A DNA stretch of 64,000 bases from Coriolopsis trogii (GCA_020543525.1 JAHYIO010000002.1:367714-431713), one strand, 5' to 3'. Counted from the stretch's first letter, positions 48,491-60,401 are shown. The notes: generated by a model not told the origin, from the sequence alone. Translations and numbers: made by a program.

Positions 48491-49097
48491 TGTTGCAGAG
48501 AGAGTCAGGGTAAGCGTCGAGCGTTAGGAGAGGTTACGCCGGGGTACAAAAACGGGGTGGTAAAGAGGGGCAAAATCCCCAAAGCCGGTCATTATGACGG
48601 CACGCAGAGGACGTCGAGTTCGGAGGCCGGACGGGGAAGACGACGACGAGAAGAGGATAGAGGGGAGAGGAGAGGAGAGGAGAGGACATGCGCACGGCCG
48701 AGCAGAGGAGACGATTATCAATATTGAAGCGCGCGCTCAGTTACGGGTTATCCTCGCGTGTACTGGTGTCTAAGCCAATATTGTGGTAGTACTCCTATCT
48801 TCAAAGTCATCATCGGTACGCTGATACTGCATGCGCAGCTCTGGCATATACAAGGCGTTACTTTCCCTGAGTACACATCCGGACACCCTGCCGGTGGTAT
48901 CTCACTACCTATCCTGACCAGGCATCCGCTGCGGAAGTTGCTCGCTCTTTCAGGCTTCGTGACATGAAGCCAACCGTCCTGTTCGAGTCAAGTATCCTAC
49001 ATACAACCGACTTGGTAGTCCCCATTCCGCCTCTTCACCACTCTAGGACGCCCATCTGCTGAACGAGCCTACCCAGGACAGTCAGAATGGTCTAGTA
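48491..49097. other. Intergenic region
   Basis: Upstream of the Chs7-like pseudogene and 3' flank of the WD40 gene ending at 49098. It contains an AGAGG pentanucleotide repeat (about 48660-48690). No gene is seen. Confidence 0.5.
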
Positions 49098-50986
49098 CTA
49101 GGAGCAATGGTGGAACACACACTCGGCAAATCGGGTGGCAAGGGTCCGAGCTCTCAACCAAGTCGCTTTCATTGTCGCTGTGCATACGGCGAGTGGTGAA
49201 AACCGGTGAGAGTAGCTAGCCTGACAAGAACTCAAGTCAGAGGATCCAGTAAAAGGCTTGGAACTTACTGCGAGAGCCGATTGCTGGTTGAAGACAGACC
49301 ATAAGTACCATAAGTCCAATTGCGCGCCGAGCGTCCGTGCGAGCAGCGTCAAAATCGAAACAAGGCCAAGGGTGATTACTGAGCAGGTAGTCAGCATGGA
49401 GTGCATTCGCGACGAGAGAGAGAACAGATCAGCGCACGAAGTTCCGTTGCGTAGAACTTGACAGTGCCGTCCAGCCTGCTAGCCACCGCTGATTCCATGA
49501 CCGGCTCTTGGTCGTGTGCAAGGGGTGTGACGCTCAACTCGGAGGGGGCTTCTTCGGCTTGCGCGCCGACTATACTCGTCTTGCTACTAGCCGATGTTCG
49601 CCAAATTCTTACAACAGTATCTGGACCTCTCTCAGAACATCCGGTCGCTATCAAATGGCTGCCATCTTCCATCGTGCAGGATGCCTGGAAAACTATCAGA
49701 TTGAACGCCATAGGAAGAAACTGTTCGCGCACAATCGCTTGCACAATCTCTCCTGCGCATTTATAGTCAGAGGGGACATTACAGCCGAGCAATAATGGAT
49801 GACGCAAGCGCACCGTCATGATTCAGCTCTTGCACCTTTTTTCCAGTGAGCAAGTCATCGATTGACACAAGACCGCAAGAGCTACCCATCAAAAGACGGG
49901 AGTCCCTTTCGATGAATAGCGCCGGCAGGGGTACGTTGATACTGGTATTCAAACGATGAGTACGTATGTGCGACCCATCACCTACACGGTAGAGATCGAA
50001 TCTGTCATAGAGGTTAGATATGGCGATGGTGGTCTCATCTGCAGACACTGCACAAGATCCACTAAGTCGAAGTGCTCAGTCAGAGTCGTTCCCAGACGAG
50101 GCCATGAGAGAGAGCTTACGTGCGAGTTCTGACTATGCAGCTGTAATTTTCCATGTCGAAGTCCCAGATACTGCGAGACGAGCACGGATCAGATCCGATT
50201 GTAGCATACGGCCGAATGTATATATGCAACGCACTAAACCCCGTGCTCAAGGTATGAGATGAGAAGTTGGCGTCCTTTGCTCATAAAGCGAGCCGTCCGT
50301 GGACGGAATGGTTCGGCATCGTCACTGACGTCCGAGTCATCTGCGACAACGACAGGAGTACTGGCTCGACGAGAATTCGGGAGTCCCGAGGAGCCCCGAT
50401 TCCCCACCGGTGGATGGTATACCTCTTCAACAGTCTTCAGAGGGCAGGGGTGGGGTAAAATTCTAGTTCTGTAAAGTACTGTGAACTCATCAGTGGGACG
50501 AAATGATGGGACTCGCCGGTGCAATGACTTACAGGGTTCAACCAGTGCATATACCTCTACTTGGGATTGTACGCAGATAGCCAAGCGACCAGTATACCGG
50601 TCATGCGCAATGCTTTCAACGATTCCCTGTCCGTACGTAGACAAATCGTGAGCAGACGGAACGGGCTGTTGGGTTCCATGTCAGTCCTAGAGCTGCAGGG
50701 AATTTTGGTAATGGAAATGAGGACGCACCGCGAGTATGCCCGTGAGGATGACTTTCCCGTTTCCGAAGCCCACGTACAACTCGTCCGTGGTGTCCGACCA
50801 CAAGAGGGCTGTGACTGGAACCAGTCCATCGATTTTGCGATATTCTTGGTCTGTCTCGGCGTCGAAGACAAAGATAATACCGTCGTCTGCACCAGTAGCC
50901 AAGTAACGGCCATTAGGAGTGAAGGCGATGGTATTGATAGATCTGACGTGTCCCGAGAGACGATGTGCCACCGTGTAGGGAGACAT
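49098..50986 (-). CDS. WD40-repeat-like protein with C-terminal transmembrane helix (paralogue 1)
   Basis: Eight exons join in frame: 50986-50729, 50665-50533, 50478-50235, 50170-50120, 50061-49814, 49752-49438, 49378-49269, 49220-49098 (493 aa). Beta-propeller signatures: 'GHVRSINTIAFTPNGRYLA' with 'GADDGIIFVFDAET', a later blade with 'IWDFDM', and 'GSHLIATG...VVRIW'. A Ser/Asp-rich insert ('VVVADDSDVSDDAEP') sits in the middle. Near the C-terminus a hydrophobic helix ('LITLGLVSILTLLARTLG', about aa 415-435) is followed by a basic tail of about 50 residues, suggesting a tail-anchored or membrane-bound scaffold. The gene at 52631-54234 is a paralogue with the same order of features and exon phases. 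The start ATG is placed where the paralogue also starts. Function unknown; propellers usually mediate protein contacts. Confidence 0.75.
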
Positions 50987-51199
50987 GATCAAAGTAGAAG
51001 GGTGAATGTCGTCGCAGTGGCGCAGGACCAGCGCACCCTGGGCGCATGTTCACGCAACGGGCCGAGATGCTTCCGGGCACAAGCGCCTCGAGAGCTGCCG
51101 CATTATGATGTTCTTCGAATGCGCACCTGTAACCAGAATGATAGTTTCAAAGAGAGATCAAACGATACATAGTATGGTGTAACAAGTAATTGTACATGC

Positions 51200-52295
51200 T
51201 CAAGCCGACGAAGAAGCGAACTGCGCCGAGTGAACTGCATTGAAAACCGGTTTAGCACGCTAAGTGATAGCAAAGGGGCGAGGAACGCACGATGACTTTT
51301 GAACTTGGTGTTGTAAGTTGCATCGCTGACCCATGAAGGGAGCTTCCAGGATTCCGTCAAAACCAAACGCCTGCTATCTTCACGCTTGTATCCGAGGTCT
51401 ACCTCCCGCCATGAAGCTGTTCCCCGTTCGTCCACCACCCGCAACCATAACTGACGCGCGATCGGAGAGATATGATAAAACAGGTCCCCGTATCGAAGGC
51501 GCGGCGATCTCGTGATGTCCGGGGGTTGTGGGATGGTAGACTCTGACTTGGACTGAAACCACGCTGTGCCATCAACGTACTGGTCGCTGTCTTCATGAAT
51601 GCCGCTCCCGCGAAAGTGCCGAAAGCGTCGAATATAGACGGGATCAGACAGCTGAATGCAGCCTATCTGTGAGTAGATGATCAAGTACTGATGAATAGCT
51701 AACGAACTGGAGGTGGAGTTGCCACGGGATCGGACGTGGCCCGAGAAGGTCCCGCAGAGCCGGTTGAATCGGTGTGGTTTATAGCACTTGATACCGAGCC
51801 TTGGGGCGGCGAAGTGAAACGCACAGATCGCTGCTTGCTCGGAGATATCCCTAAGTCGGCAATAGGTGTAGTCTCGATGCTACGAGGACTCAGTGGGTGG
51901 GAAGGTGTAGAGTGAAGCGTAGACGAGGAGTGAACTTTTCGATCCGGTGGCAGTGAGCCGCTTCTAAGCGAATCTGCTCAGTAACGAACTTTCATGTTGT
52001 TGCTCAGGAGGGCTCACCGCTGTTCGGAGTTCCCGCCAGATCGCTCGAAGACCCTGAAGACAAGTGGCTCCACAGGATGTGTGTTGTCTCTGTGCCCGGG
52101 TGCAGTGTATTGCAATCGGGTCGTTTCCAGAGCTCGTACAGCAGTGCTTGCAGAGAAGGCGTAATCCGATGGCAGCTCCCGGTGGCGTAGGTTGTGCGCG
52201 TCATACAGAGGCGGTCGATTGGGAGGATACGTCCACCATATGCGTAACAGAATACCGAGTCCAATCATACTGATCAGAATCCACAGCGAGGTCAT
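51200..52295 (-). CDS. Membrane-anchored protein of unknown function
   Basis: Four exons, 52295-52018, 51963-51708, 51666-51291 and 51234-51200, splice in frame to 314 aa. The start carries a signal-anchor-like helix ('LWILISMIGLGILLRIWW'), followed by a short polar part, a Ser/Thr/Pro-rich disordered linker (exon 2) and a compact C-terminal region containing 'YGDLFYHISPIARQLWLRVV' and 'SWREVDLGYKRED'. The protein ends soon after a short fourth exon; an alternative would skip to an acceptor at about 51130, so the last dozen residues are uncertain. It sits 214 bp upstream of the first WD40 gene on the same strand, so the two may share a chromatin neighbourhood but are separate transcription units as modelled. 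No family recognised. Confidence 0.6.
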
Positions 52296-52630
52296 TATTC
52301 GAGGAGATATAACGGGAGGAGGTAGTCGACGGTGGAAGAGGGCAAGGGCATGCTGGTCAGTGCTAGAGCACTGGAGTGGCGTGGGCCGGGCGCCAAACAT
52401 CACCAGGCTTAGGGCCAAGGTCCATCGCCTCCAACGCTCGGGCGGAGCATACTGGCAGGGAACCATCAGTCAGAGGAATCATACCGTAAAACCGAAGACA
52501 GAATACTGGCACATGTGCGTAAGTACAAGCATGTATGTTATCACTACGGCTTATGGCATCGTCAACAGCCCGCTCGTTCAAGCTTAGCCTAAGCACATGA
52601 CCGACTACTGGTGTTGTTCAATGTTACGTC

Positions 52631-54234
52631 TCAGCGCCCTCTGAGGGAGATGTCCATGGAATCCTGAACAAAATGAAGTCAATACCACATATTCAGCACT
52701 AACGAACACTTACGGCATTTAGTGGTGAATAGTGAAGCATCGCAAAGACCGCCGCGATCGCTGCCAACGCCACGATGACAGAAGGAAGCTGTTGTGAGTG
52801 TCAGAGGGCCATGCGTCTCTGCAAAGAGGCGTCTCGTACTCCCCAGGCACTCTGCAGTGGACGCGCGTTGCCGGTTATGTCTGATCGGATGGGAATCACG
52901 AGCTTGCGTCAACACAATGTTATACCAGCACATCCGAGTCGACTTACTCAGTTCCCTCTTGATCCATAAGTAGGCCGTGGAGTGTGGCTCGTCGCACGCT
53001 CCCGTTGCGATCAGAGATTGTCCGTACTGGCTATCGTAGTGTGCCTTGCAACAGATCAGCATGAGACGGCTCGAGCAAATGAGCCTGCGACGAACATCGA
53101 TAGAGAGTATAGCACTGTGCTCTGATGGCGGTGTGATGAGGACGAAACGTAGCTAGGAACCAGTATAGCCTCACCGGGATGGACCAGAGTCTGTAGTTTT
53201 CGACCGGTTTTGATGTCCCATATGTTGACTCGTCCTTGGGTACTCCCGGTAACAATAGCCTTTCCAGAATCAATGAATCTGACTGCTATAGAGCGCCCTT
53301 CACCAGACTCGTGCCCAAATGCGCGAAGCAGTGTTCCGTTCATGAGAGAATATATGTGGAAGCCCAGAAGGGGGTTCGACACCACTATGTTCTTGCCATC
53401 TCCAGAGATATGTGCGCGCGTGCTTTGTGACAAGATCAATTTGCGCAAATACGGCGAAGCCTGACAGCACTTACATTGGTTTGTCGTTGATAGATTCTCC
53501 GTCACATTTCCAAGTACTGGCATCGAAGACCCTGTAAATGAAAAAGCGATTGCACCACCAAGTAATATGCAGGTTCTAGTTTTGCACTCACCGGACTCCA
53601 TGATCGACATAGCTCACAACAAGTCTGAGACTCGGTCCTGAGTGTAGCCAATGGAGGCCAGATACAATTATCTCATCAGAGCTCGAAGAGGGAGGTTCAG
53701 GTATTTCTTGATGGAGTAGCCATGGGCCTGGTTGGGAATCACATTGACAAGGAGTCGAGGGCTTGTGAGTTCTCGCGGAACAGGACGTACCCTCAGCCTG
53801 CCAATCCCAGATGCGTACCTCTCGCTGTGCCCCAGAAGCCACACGGATACCAAAGACGCAGATACACTCGACCGCAGACGAGTGGACAACTAGTCCCCTA
53901 GCCTTCACCGTCCGCTGCAAATAATCAATCGATTGCTTCGGGAGATGATCTGATATGGCGAGCTCACCGTGTCAAAAGAGAGGGAGACCACATAGCCATC
54001 CAGCATCCCACACAATAAGTGCTCCTCTTGAGCAGGGATCCAAGCAAGGGAAACGGCAGGAGTACTCCCCACATAGTCGTAGAGCATCTTGCGGCTAGCA
54101 ATATCCCAGATGCGGACATGGCAGTCGGCCGCAGATGTCGCGAGGTACGTTGCCATTGGACTGATCGCAAGAGCCGTGATTGCTCCCGCGTGGCCTGCTC
54201 CAAGGCGGGCGAGTTCAGCATACTCTCGAGACAT
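52631..54234 (-). CDS. WD40-repeat-like protein with C-terminal transmembrane helix (paralogue 2)
   Basis: Paralogue of the gene at 49098-50986. Confident exons: 54234-53968, 53914-53791, 53727-53592, 53531-53475, 53422-53175, 53121-52948. C-terminal exons: 52788-52714, encoding a transmembrane helix with 'SVIVALAAIAAVFAMLHY', and 52663-52631, ending 'ISLRGR'. The joint between 52948 and 52788 is unresolved: phases do not match directly, so a small exon is missing from the model or there is a defect. Propeller blades: 'GHAGAITALAISPMATYLA' with 'CHVRIWDIAS', 'REVRIWDWQAE', 'GRVNIWDIKTG' and 'QSLIATGACDE'. In both paralogues the first two exons together total 391 nt and later phases match, supporting duplication of a complete gene. 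Confidence 0.65.
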
Positions 54235-54345
54235 ATGTGAGACGATGACAACTGCAGAAACATGCTCGCCGTCTCAAGTACGGTCTGAAAAGACACGAGG
54301 GGCGCGCGCGATGGCACAAAGGTGCCGAGGGCACGAGGTTCGTTC

Positions 54346-57142
54346 TCACCCGTCTTCAGATTCCGGTGGACCGTAGCGTCCTTTATGTAAGCGAGCCAGA
54401 GAGAACGAAGTACATTGCAATGAGGAATGTGTACGCGGCGCAAAACTAGTGATGTCTACAGATGATGGTCCCTCAAGATGTCGGGAGAGTGACGCATGTA
54501 CTTGCATCCCTCCAAGTCCACACAGGCTGCGGAGCGCTGAACAAACAGATCCATCGCAACCACGTACCCATTCTGGCCGGCCGAATGTCGTTCGCCCATC
54601 TCCAAACCTCACCCGAGCATATACAAGGGTCCGAACGTACCGCGGATATCATGCCCCAGAAGGTCCAAAGCGACAGGAGACCTATGACACAGGAAGTACA
54701 GACGCTCGCGGCGAACCGTAAAAGCTGGCTCATAGTTCTCCGTGCCGTGTGAATTGTTCTACCACGGAATACCTACGCACAATCAATCAGACGTCTTGAC
54801 TGGCAAAAGTAGTCTCTGTACACACCGTGATGAGCGAACGCCACAATAGCGTCTGACGGAAGCCAGCTATCCCGAGGAAGATCGCCAGATACACGACAAG
54901 CATGGCGACATGAGCCGGTCTGCGTGCTGCCTGAACCGAAGAAACGCAGACAGCCCCAACTGTGCATACATTGACAACGAACTGTGGCCAAGCGAAGTCC
55001 GGTGTATTACGTGGAATCTGCCGATCCCGGAGCCGGGGCCTGAAGCGGGCAATCGAAGGTCGATTGTCGGTGAACACGTCGGTGAGCCCCTGTAGCGCGG
55101 ACGAGACAGCTGCAAACAGAAGGTCTAACTTGGCTGTGGAGAAGTGGAGAAGGGTAGCGGTCGGACGTTCAGGCAGAAGTAATGCGACCAGTGCAGAACC
55201 GTAATATCCGATGTCGACATAGTAAGTGATTCGTGTAATGTTGCTACGCGTGTAGGTTGTGGAGGTAGAACTGCCGAGCGACACCCTCATGGGTAGCGGA
55301 TCGGGCTCCATACCCGTGACGCCATCCGGGTACGACTGTTCACAGCTGTTATGCGAGCTGCGAAAGTCGTCCAAATCCGAGGAGGGGAAGGTGGAAACCC
55401 TCGTGTCGGCACGGGGGAGCGATAGACCATCGCCGGAGAGGTTGAGGGTGGGCGGAAGGCAAGAAGAACACGCAGTGATGGGAAGTGGCCTCCAGCAATG
55501 AACCTCGCTCATGTCGCCCGTCGGATATGCTGTCCTATTAGCGAGGAAGGTATTGACATCGTGAACGGAGGAAAGATTCTTGTCCGAGAGGCGATCAAGT
55601 AGAGTGGATGTGGCATAGACGTCCTCGTAGACTTCGTTCGGGTCAAAAGACGGAAATGGCTGGGCGTCCAGAAGCGTATCACCCTCAAGTGACATGCAAA
55701 CTTCATGGTCGGAGACCACACTCTCAAGTTCGGATGTGATGCCGGAAGGAGCCCGACTGAGCATCGTTGGGTCGGCCTCCGACCGCAACGCATCATCAAC
55801 GACGCCCCCGCCCCAGGGAATTCTGCGATCCAAACGGCAAATCTCCCCGTCAAAGCAAAGACTGGCGTCCTCTCCAGACGAGTCGCGAAAGCGGCTTCTC
55901 GGAGCTACGCGTTGACCGACAGGGGACGATCGCCCGTTCGTTTGCCGGTACTGATGTATCAATTTGGTCAAGGCTGCGATGTCAGCTGGTAGAAACGGAC
56001 TCGGTAAGTACGACAGAGGGAGAAGCCTGAATAACGTGAGTGCCACATACCGTTCCTTTCCTGGATTTCGTGTGCCCATTTGGCCTTCGCCTCCTCGTAC
56101 TTGTAGTCGAGGTTGTTCGTGTCCACTGTCGCTCGCTCCCATTGCTCGTTCGCCGTAGCGAGATGGGAATCAAGGAGGGAGCAGCATTCTCGGAGGGCTT
56201 CTCTTTCCGCCGATAATTCATCCTATAGAGGACTAATTACTGGCACGAACGCATGAAGATCTACGGCGGCCCATACCAATTCCTTCTCAAGATGACTGAT
56301 TTTGCCTTGCATAGTTTGTGCAATCACTTCTCTCTGCTGGGTTTCATGTTCAAGATCCATACGTAATCGATCTATCTCCAGCATAACATCCTTGTACGCG
56401 TCCTCGGCTTTGTCCTGTCAAGTTAATCAGACCTCTCAGACAAATCGCAAGTAATCAACGTCCCTACCTTCTCAGAGTTCGAGATTGCCAACTTGTGCCG
56501 AAGGGCCCGAATCCTGATTTGATGGTCTACGATGAGCTGTTCACGAGATTCGGATAGTTGTTCTAGTTGACGTTCGTAGTACTCGATCAAGTCCTGCAGA
56601 CCTGTCTGATAGACTCACGAGTCACTAAACTCCACATCCTATGGGGCGGTTGCACACGTACTATCTGGTCCTTTGTGCAAGAGAGCTCCTTGGACGAGTC
56701 TTGATGTGCGCTCTTCTCGGCCGCTAGTTCACTTTCCACCCCAGCCACTCTTTCGCTAGCACAATCCAGTTCCCTCCTAAGAGATTCAATCTTGCGATCT
56801 GAGGCAAGAAGTCCACAGAGCAAGCAACGGTGTGAATCAGGATCGATGACTTGTTCTCCGTGGCGACATCCTGAGCCTCGTACTATGGTGGCATGGGGCA
56901 TGGCGGTGGTGAGATCACCATCACCGTAGGCAATGTTTGGGACTCACTTATGGCAGTTTCTCCATCAATAGACGTTCCGACGTCTTCATTTGTCAATGTG
57001 TCGACCGAGGCCAGCCGCAACTGTAGCGAAGGTATCAGAATTGATCGAACAGCTGCAAACAGCATACGTCAACACTCACCTCTGTTGGCATAGCAGGTAA
57101 TACACAAGGAATGTCCTCCATGACCTGAGCGATGCTGGGCAT
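54346..57142 (-). CDS. Long coiled-coil protein with Cys/His motif and C-terminal membrane helices
   Basis: Exons 57142-57080, 57020-56948, 56870-56662, 56605-56468, 56414-56277, 56222-56051, 55985-54826 and 54772-54568 are frame-consistent (719 codons); the 3' end beyond 54568 is uncertain, and one reading stops at 54346. Near the N-terminus lies 'CRHGEQ...HRCLLCGLLA', a possible small zinc site. Five exons then encode almost uninterrupted coiled coil, e.g. 'LIEYYERQLEQLSESREQL', 'MLEIDRLRMDLEHETQQRE'. A polar, disordered region rich in Ser, Asp and Pro follows, then hydrophobic helices: 'YYVDIGYYGSALVALLL', 'FVVNVCTVGAVCVSSVQ', 'VAMLVVYLAIFLGIAGF' and 'VCTSCVIGLLSLWTFWGM'. This layout suggests a membrane-anchored tether or scaffold. 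Family not recognised. If the intron 54825-54773 is not used, the protein ends at 54787. Confidence 0.6.
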
Positions 57143-57669
57143 TGTGCAAGCGAGGTCACAGTTGAGGAGTACGTCGTGCTATCCTCGACACCACCCAAAA
57201 ATCCCAAGAAGCCACGAGCTGGCCCAATGGATCCTTTGTGCACAGAGACACATGGCTGATGCTAGCGTCTCGGTGTGCGTTGGAGACGCGATTCGTCTGG
57301 TTGAAGAGGACAAGAGGGACAAGAGAGACGAGAGTCATCCGGACGAGTCGGGGGAGCGGCATCAATGACAAGTCGCATATTATTGATTATATTGATTTTC
57401 TTACTATCCACGTTCTACTTCAAGCGCCTGCTGCACCGAGGCGAGCAGAATAATACACACTCCATATCTCGAAGATTACAAATCTATAGACGGAATACTG
57501 GCAGAGGCAGATGACGGAGGCGTGAAGACATGGCAAAGATCTCAAAGAGAGGCGGGAATCATGAGCGGTACGTTATTCTGAATGGCGTGAGTGACGAGGG
57601 GTGCAGTCTCGACGAGGAACCTGCATTTGTATCGCGTGAGGAGGGGTAACACATTGAACGGTATGAGCC
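57143..57669. other. Intergenic region
   Basis: Upstream flank of the coiled-coil gene and 3' flank of the small gene ending at 57670. No gene is seen; a short purine-rich direct repeat (GGACAAGAGGGACAAGAG) lies near 57306-57325. Confidence 0.5.
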
Positions 57670-58156
57670 TTACTTGCGCACGGCCCGCTCCGCTCGCTCG
57701 CGGTATACCGCATTGCCCATATTCACGACAGAGAGCATGGTACCTCCCCGCATCACCAGCAGATCACCCTTCCAGGCGACCTCCGGCAGCACGGAGCGTA
57801 AAGCACTGTTGACCTCCCAGTCCTCGCGGTACCTCGCAGCTATCAGAAAGCGGTACCGGGATCCATCGGGCTCCGCGCAGGTCACCCAGGTTTCGTGGAG
57901 GTCGGGGCCCGGGCCAAGAATGGCTTCCACAGCCGGAAAGCGTGGCACCGCCAGGCAGTCTCGAGTAGGATGGATAGCGGTGGGGACATTTGCTCTAGTT
58001 CCTTTGCGATGTCCGCGGTTATAGGCGATCGCTTTGATGTTTTTGACGACGGGCTAGAACAAAGACAAGTCAACAACAACGACCCGGGAGATAGTTACTT
58101 GTGTCCTGCTCGACACTCACCTTCGCACAGTCGAGTCGCGCACGCACAGAGGGCAT
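57670..58156 (-). CDS. Small conserved-looking protein of unknown function
   Basis: Two exons, 58156-58121 and 58053-57670, join in frame to 139 aa. The intron (67 bp) has GTGAGT and CTAG ends. The protein is soluble, basic at its N-terminus ('MPSVRARLDCAK') and contains 'AILGPGPDLHETWVT', 'RYRFLIAARYREDWEVN' and 'VAWKGDLLVMRGGTMLSVVN', ending in an Arg-rich helix. Clean codon structure and a single standard intron argue for a real gene. I do not recognise a domain. Confidence 0.6.
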
Positions 58157-58999
58157 ATTGAGCAATGCGGAGGTGTCGAGTGGCGAGGACTATTCGGATG
58201 CTGATAGAGGTCGAGGGGGAAGGAAAGGAAGAGCGGGAAAGGGAGTGTGCCGTTCCCGCGTGAGCGGCTAACACCTTTGTCCTTTCATCACTGCAGTTCG
58301 GCGAGGCAGCCATCTTGCCACTGCACGTGTGGCAGGCACGTTGCCTCGTAGAACAGAGGCCTACGTCGCTCACGACCGAGCTTCTCACCGCCCTCTTCGG
58401 ACCCGATGTTCGACCAGCTCGTCTTAGATGAAGTCGCTGGTCTGTGAATGATGCAGGAAATTGAGCAATAGAACGACATGTGGCGATCGCAGGAAAGAAG
58501 TCAAGTACTCACATGAGGGACTATCACCACATTCGCATACAGGAGCTGCGCTATAGAGGAGGTCCAACTAAACCTCAACGATCTGAGCGCCGCTACCAAT
58601 GGCCTTCTTTCAATGGATCTTCGTACACCTGTGGGGAATGAGTGACAAGTATTCGTCAATGACATGGCAACGCGCTCTACCAAAAGATAGGTGAACGAAA
58701 GCAGTGGCGGACCAGCTGCCTGGTCCGGCTCTGAAGCTCTGAGCGCCGACTTGAGAGTTGGCGCTCCGCTGACAAATACATAGCCCCTACAGCGCCAGCA
58801 GTCGAACTCTCCGATTTCATACCTCAGGCCGCCTTGCCTCCTGTTTGCTCGATGTCCCTCTCGTCCCGTCTCAATAGACGACAACCTTCCGGAGACTGCC
58901 AATCTGCTTTCCAACACACCATACCGCTTCATGCATACACTCCCTCGCACATGTTCTCACCAGCCCCCTAAGTGTCGAGAGGACATCCCCGGCCGCAGG
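58157..58999. other. Unassigned region
   Basis: No convincing gene. Short open frames on both strands lack starts, splice partners or domains. Confidence 0.45.
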
Positions 59000-59369
59000 T
59001 TACTCGACCTGCGAACTTGTCCTTCATCTTCCACACGACCGGAATACGATCGCCCATCTTGTCGTCCGTCCGCCAGTCCGGGCCGTCGATGTCGTCCACC
59101 AAGAGCTCGGACAGCGTTATGGGTAAGCACATTGGCCGCAAGCTCTAGTTGTTTCTCAATCGGTGGTTTGCGCCGGCCCCGAGGCCTGCCCTTCGTCTGT
59201 GCCACCCCGTGAGCAACACTAAGGTCGGCGACGGAAGGAGTGGGTTGAAGCGCGCCGGTCTGCGCAAGTCCCTTGGCACCTCCAGCTTTTCGCTCCCAAA
59301 AGTCGCGTTCGTACTCCTGGACGACCCAGGACAGCAAGTCCTCGAACAGGTCGTCCATCGGTCCTTGGT
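59000..59369 (-). pseudogene. FunK1 kinase C-terminal fragment
   Basis: A 370-bp piece homologous to the last exon of FunK1 gene E: 'GPMDDLFEDLLSWV' (E: 'GPMDSLLDVLLAWF'), 'QPTPSVADL', 'VLTHNAVRAL' (E: 'VFTHQAVKSL'). After a frameshift near 59110 it continues with 'DWRTDDKMGDRIPVVWK' (E: 'NWRMDDKVGDRIPVTWK'). No catalytic part, start or stop remains. Both ends join unrelated sequence abruptly (left near 59000, right near 59370), indicating a transposed or deleted remnant 23 kb from the nearest full copy. Confidence 0.75.
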
Positions 59370-59756
59370 TCGTCGGGGTTGGACGTACGCGGTGTTTCCG
59401 GAACTTCCAATGGGAAGCTTCTTCGCGTTCCCCTTCCTCTCTGTCAGCGATGGTTTCGACGGACGGTATCCTCCTTGGTGTAAACGTCGTCGGCCTCGTG
59501 CGTCTTGGCGATCTCCGCCTCCTCTCGAGGTCTGGTTGTCCGATGACGTCGCACTGTGTGCCTTGATGAGCTGGGCGAAGGGAATGCTACGCCCGCCCTC
59601 AACCGTATGGACGAGGATGAGATCACTCTGCTTGACGTCGTAGGCCTCGGTGAGAAAGTGAGCGCATCGAGACGTTCGCGGGAAGCGGGTAGACCTTCTC
59701 CCAAGGTACGCTCACATACTCTGAGAACATGTTCGAGCCGTTCTAAGAATACGTGT
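59370..59756. other. Sequence flanking the FunK1 fragment
   Basis: On the minus strand an open stretch (about 59660-59400) contains 'QSDLILVHTVEGGRSIPFAQ', which looks coding but has no start and runs into the FunK1 fragment in a different context. Origin unknown; it may be part of a captured gene. Confidence 0.3.
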
Positions 59757-60401
59757 CTACTTTAGCTCAAGACGAACATGTCCTCCTGCCCAGGATGCCC
59801 TTTCGCTTGCAGGCCTAGAAGGTGATGGAAATGCAGCGGCGCAACGGGTACGCGGTGGTACGCGGTCTTGTTGGCGGACGTACGGGCTGAAGCTCATCTC
59901 CACCTGAAGGAGCGTAACTTCTATTCCTTGGCGCTTGATGGCGTTATGCCGTCTGCGTTGCATGACCGGCGAAAAGTTGCTGGGAGGGACAGCTGGCAAA
60001 CTGGAGAGCTTTCCCAGAGGAGTAAACCCGATATGTACTTCGGGTAGCCTACCAAGGCTGATCGCGAACCGATACTTATACCAATAAGCAGGTTGCATAT
60101 ATATTTCCTTCCTGAAAGTCCGCTCCCCGTCGCCGTGGAGGAATTCGTAGAGGAAGGAGGTAAGAATCCATCGGCTGCGCAAATTATCAATTAAGAGTGA
60201 GTGCGACAAGGGACTGCGATGTCGCTGATGTTTCGGCTTTAGATCCGGACGCAAGCATTCTACCTCTACAATCACGGTCTTCCTGCAATTCTCACTGCAT
60301 CTAGACGTCGACTGCACTCCCATGCGGAGCTCGATACACACCCGCTGGTCCTCTACTACAGACGATGAATCGCCGTCGGAGTGTCTCTGCCCAAGCATCA
60401 T
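59757..60401 (-). CDS. Hypothetical protein, single-exon open frame
   Basis: An uninterrupted frame of 214 codons from ATG 60401. The middle has coding character ('SRWILTSFLYEFLHGDGERTF', 'YKYRFAISLGRLPEVHIGF'), while the last 40 residues are Arg/Pro/Ser-rich and could be read-through of a missed intron. No domain recognised. It runs divergently from the membrane-protein gene at 60826. Real gene, remnant or chance frame are all possible; the aromatic-rich central part favours a real or recently lost gene. Confidence 0.35.
   Translation of the reverse strand: MMLGQRHSDGDSSSVVEDQRVCIELRMGVQSTSRCSENCRKTVIVEVECLRPDLKPKHQRHRSPLSHSLLIDNLRSRWILTSFLYEFLHGDGERTFRKEIYMQPAYWYKYRFAISLGRLPEVHIGFTPLGKLSSLPAVPPSNFSPVMQRRRHNAIKRQGIEVTLLQVEMSFSPYVRQQDRVPPRTRCAAAFPSPSRPASERASWAGGHVRLELK

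Noticed and set aside
49685..49732. A 48-bp intron within WD40 paralogue 1
   Set aside because: GT/AG ends are present, but paralogue 2 has coding sequence of similar length at the same place, so the segment is kept as exon.
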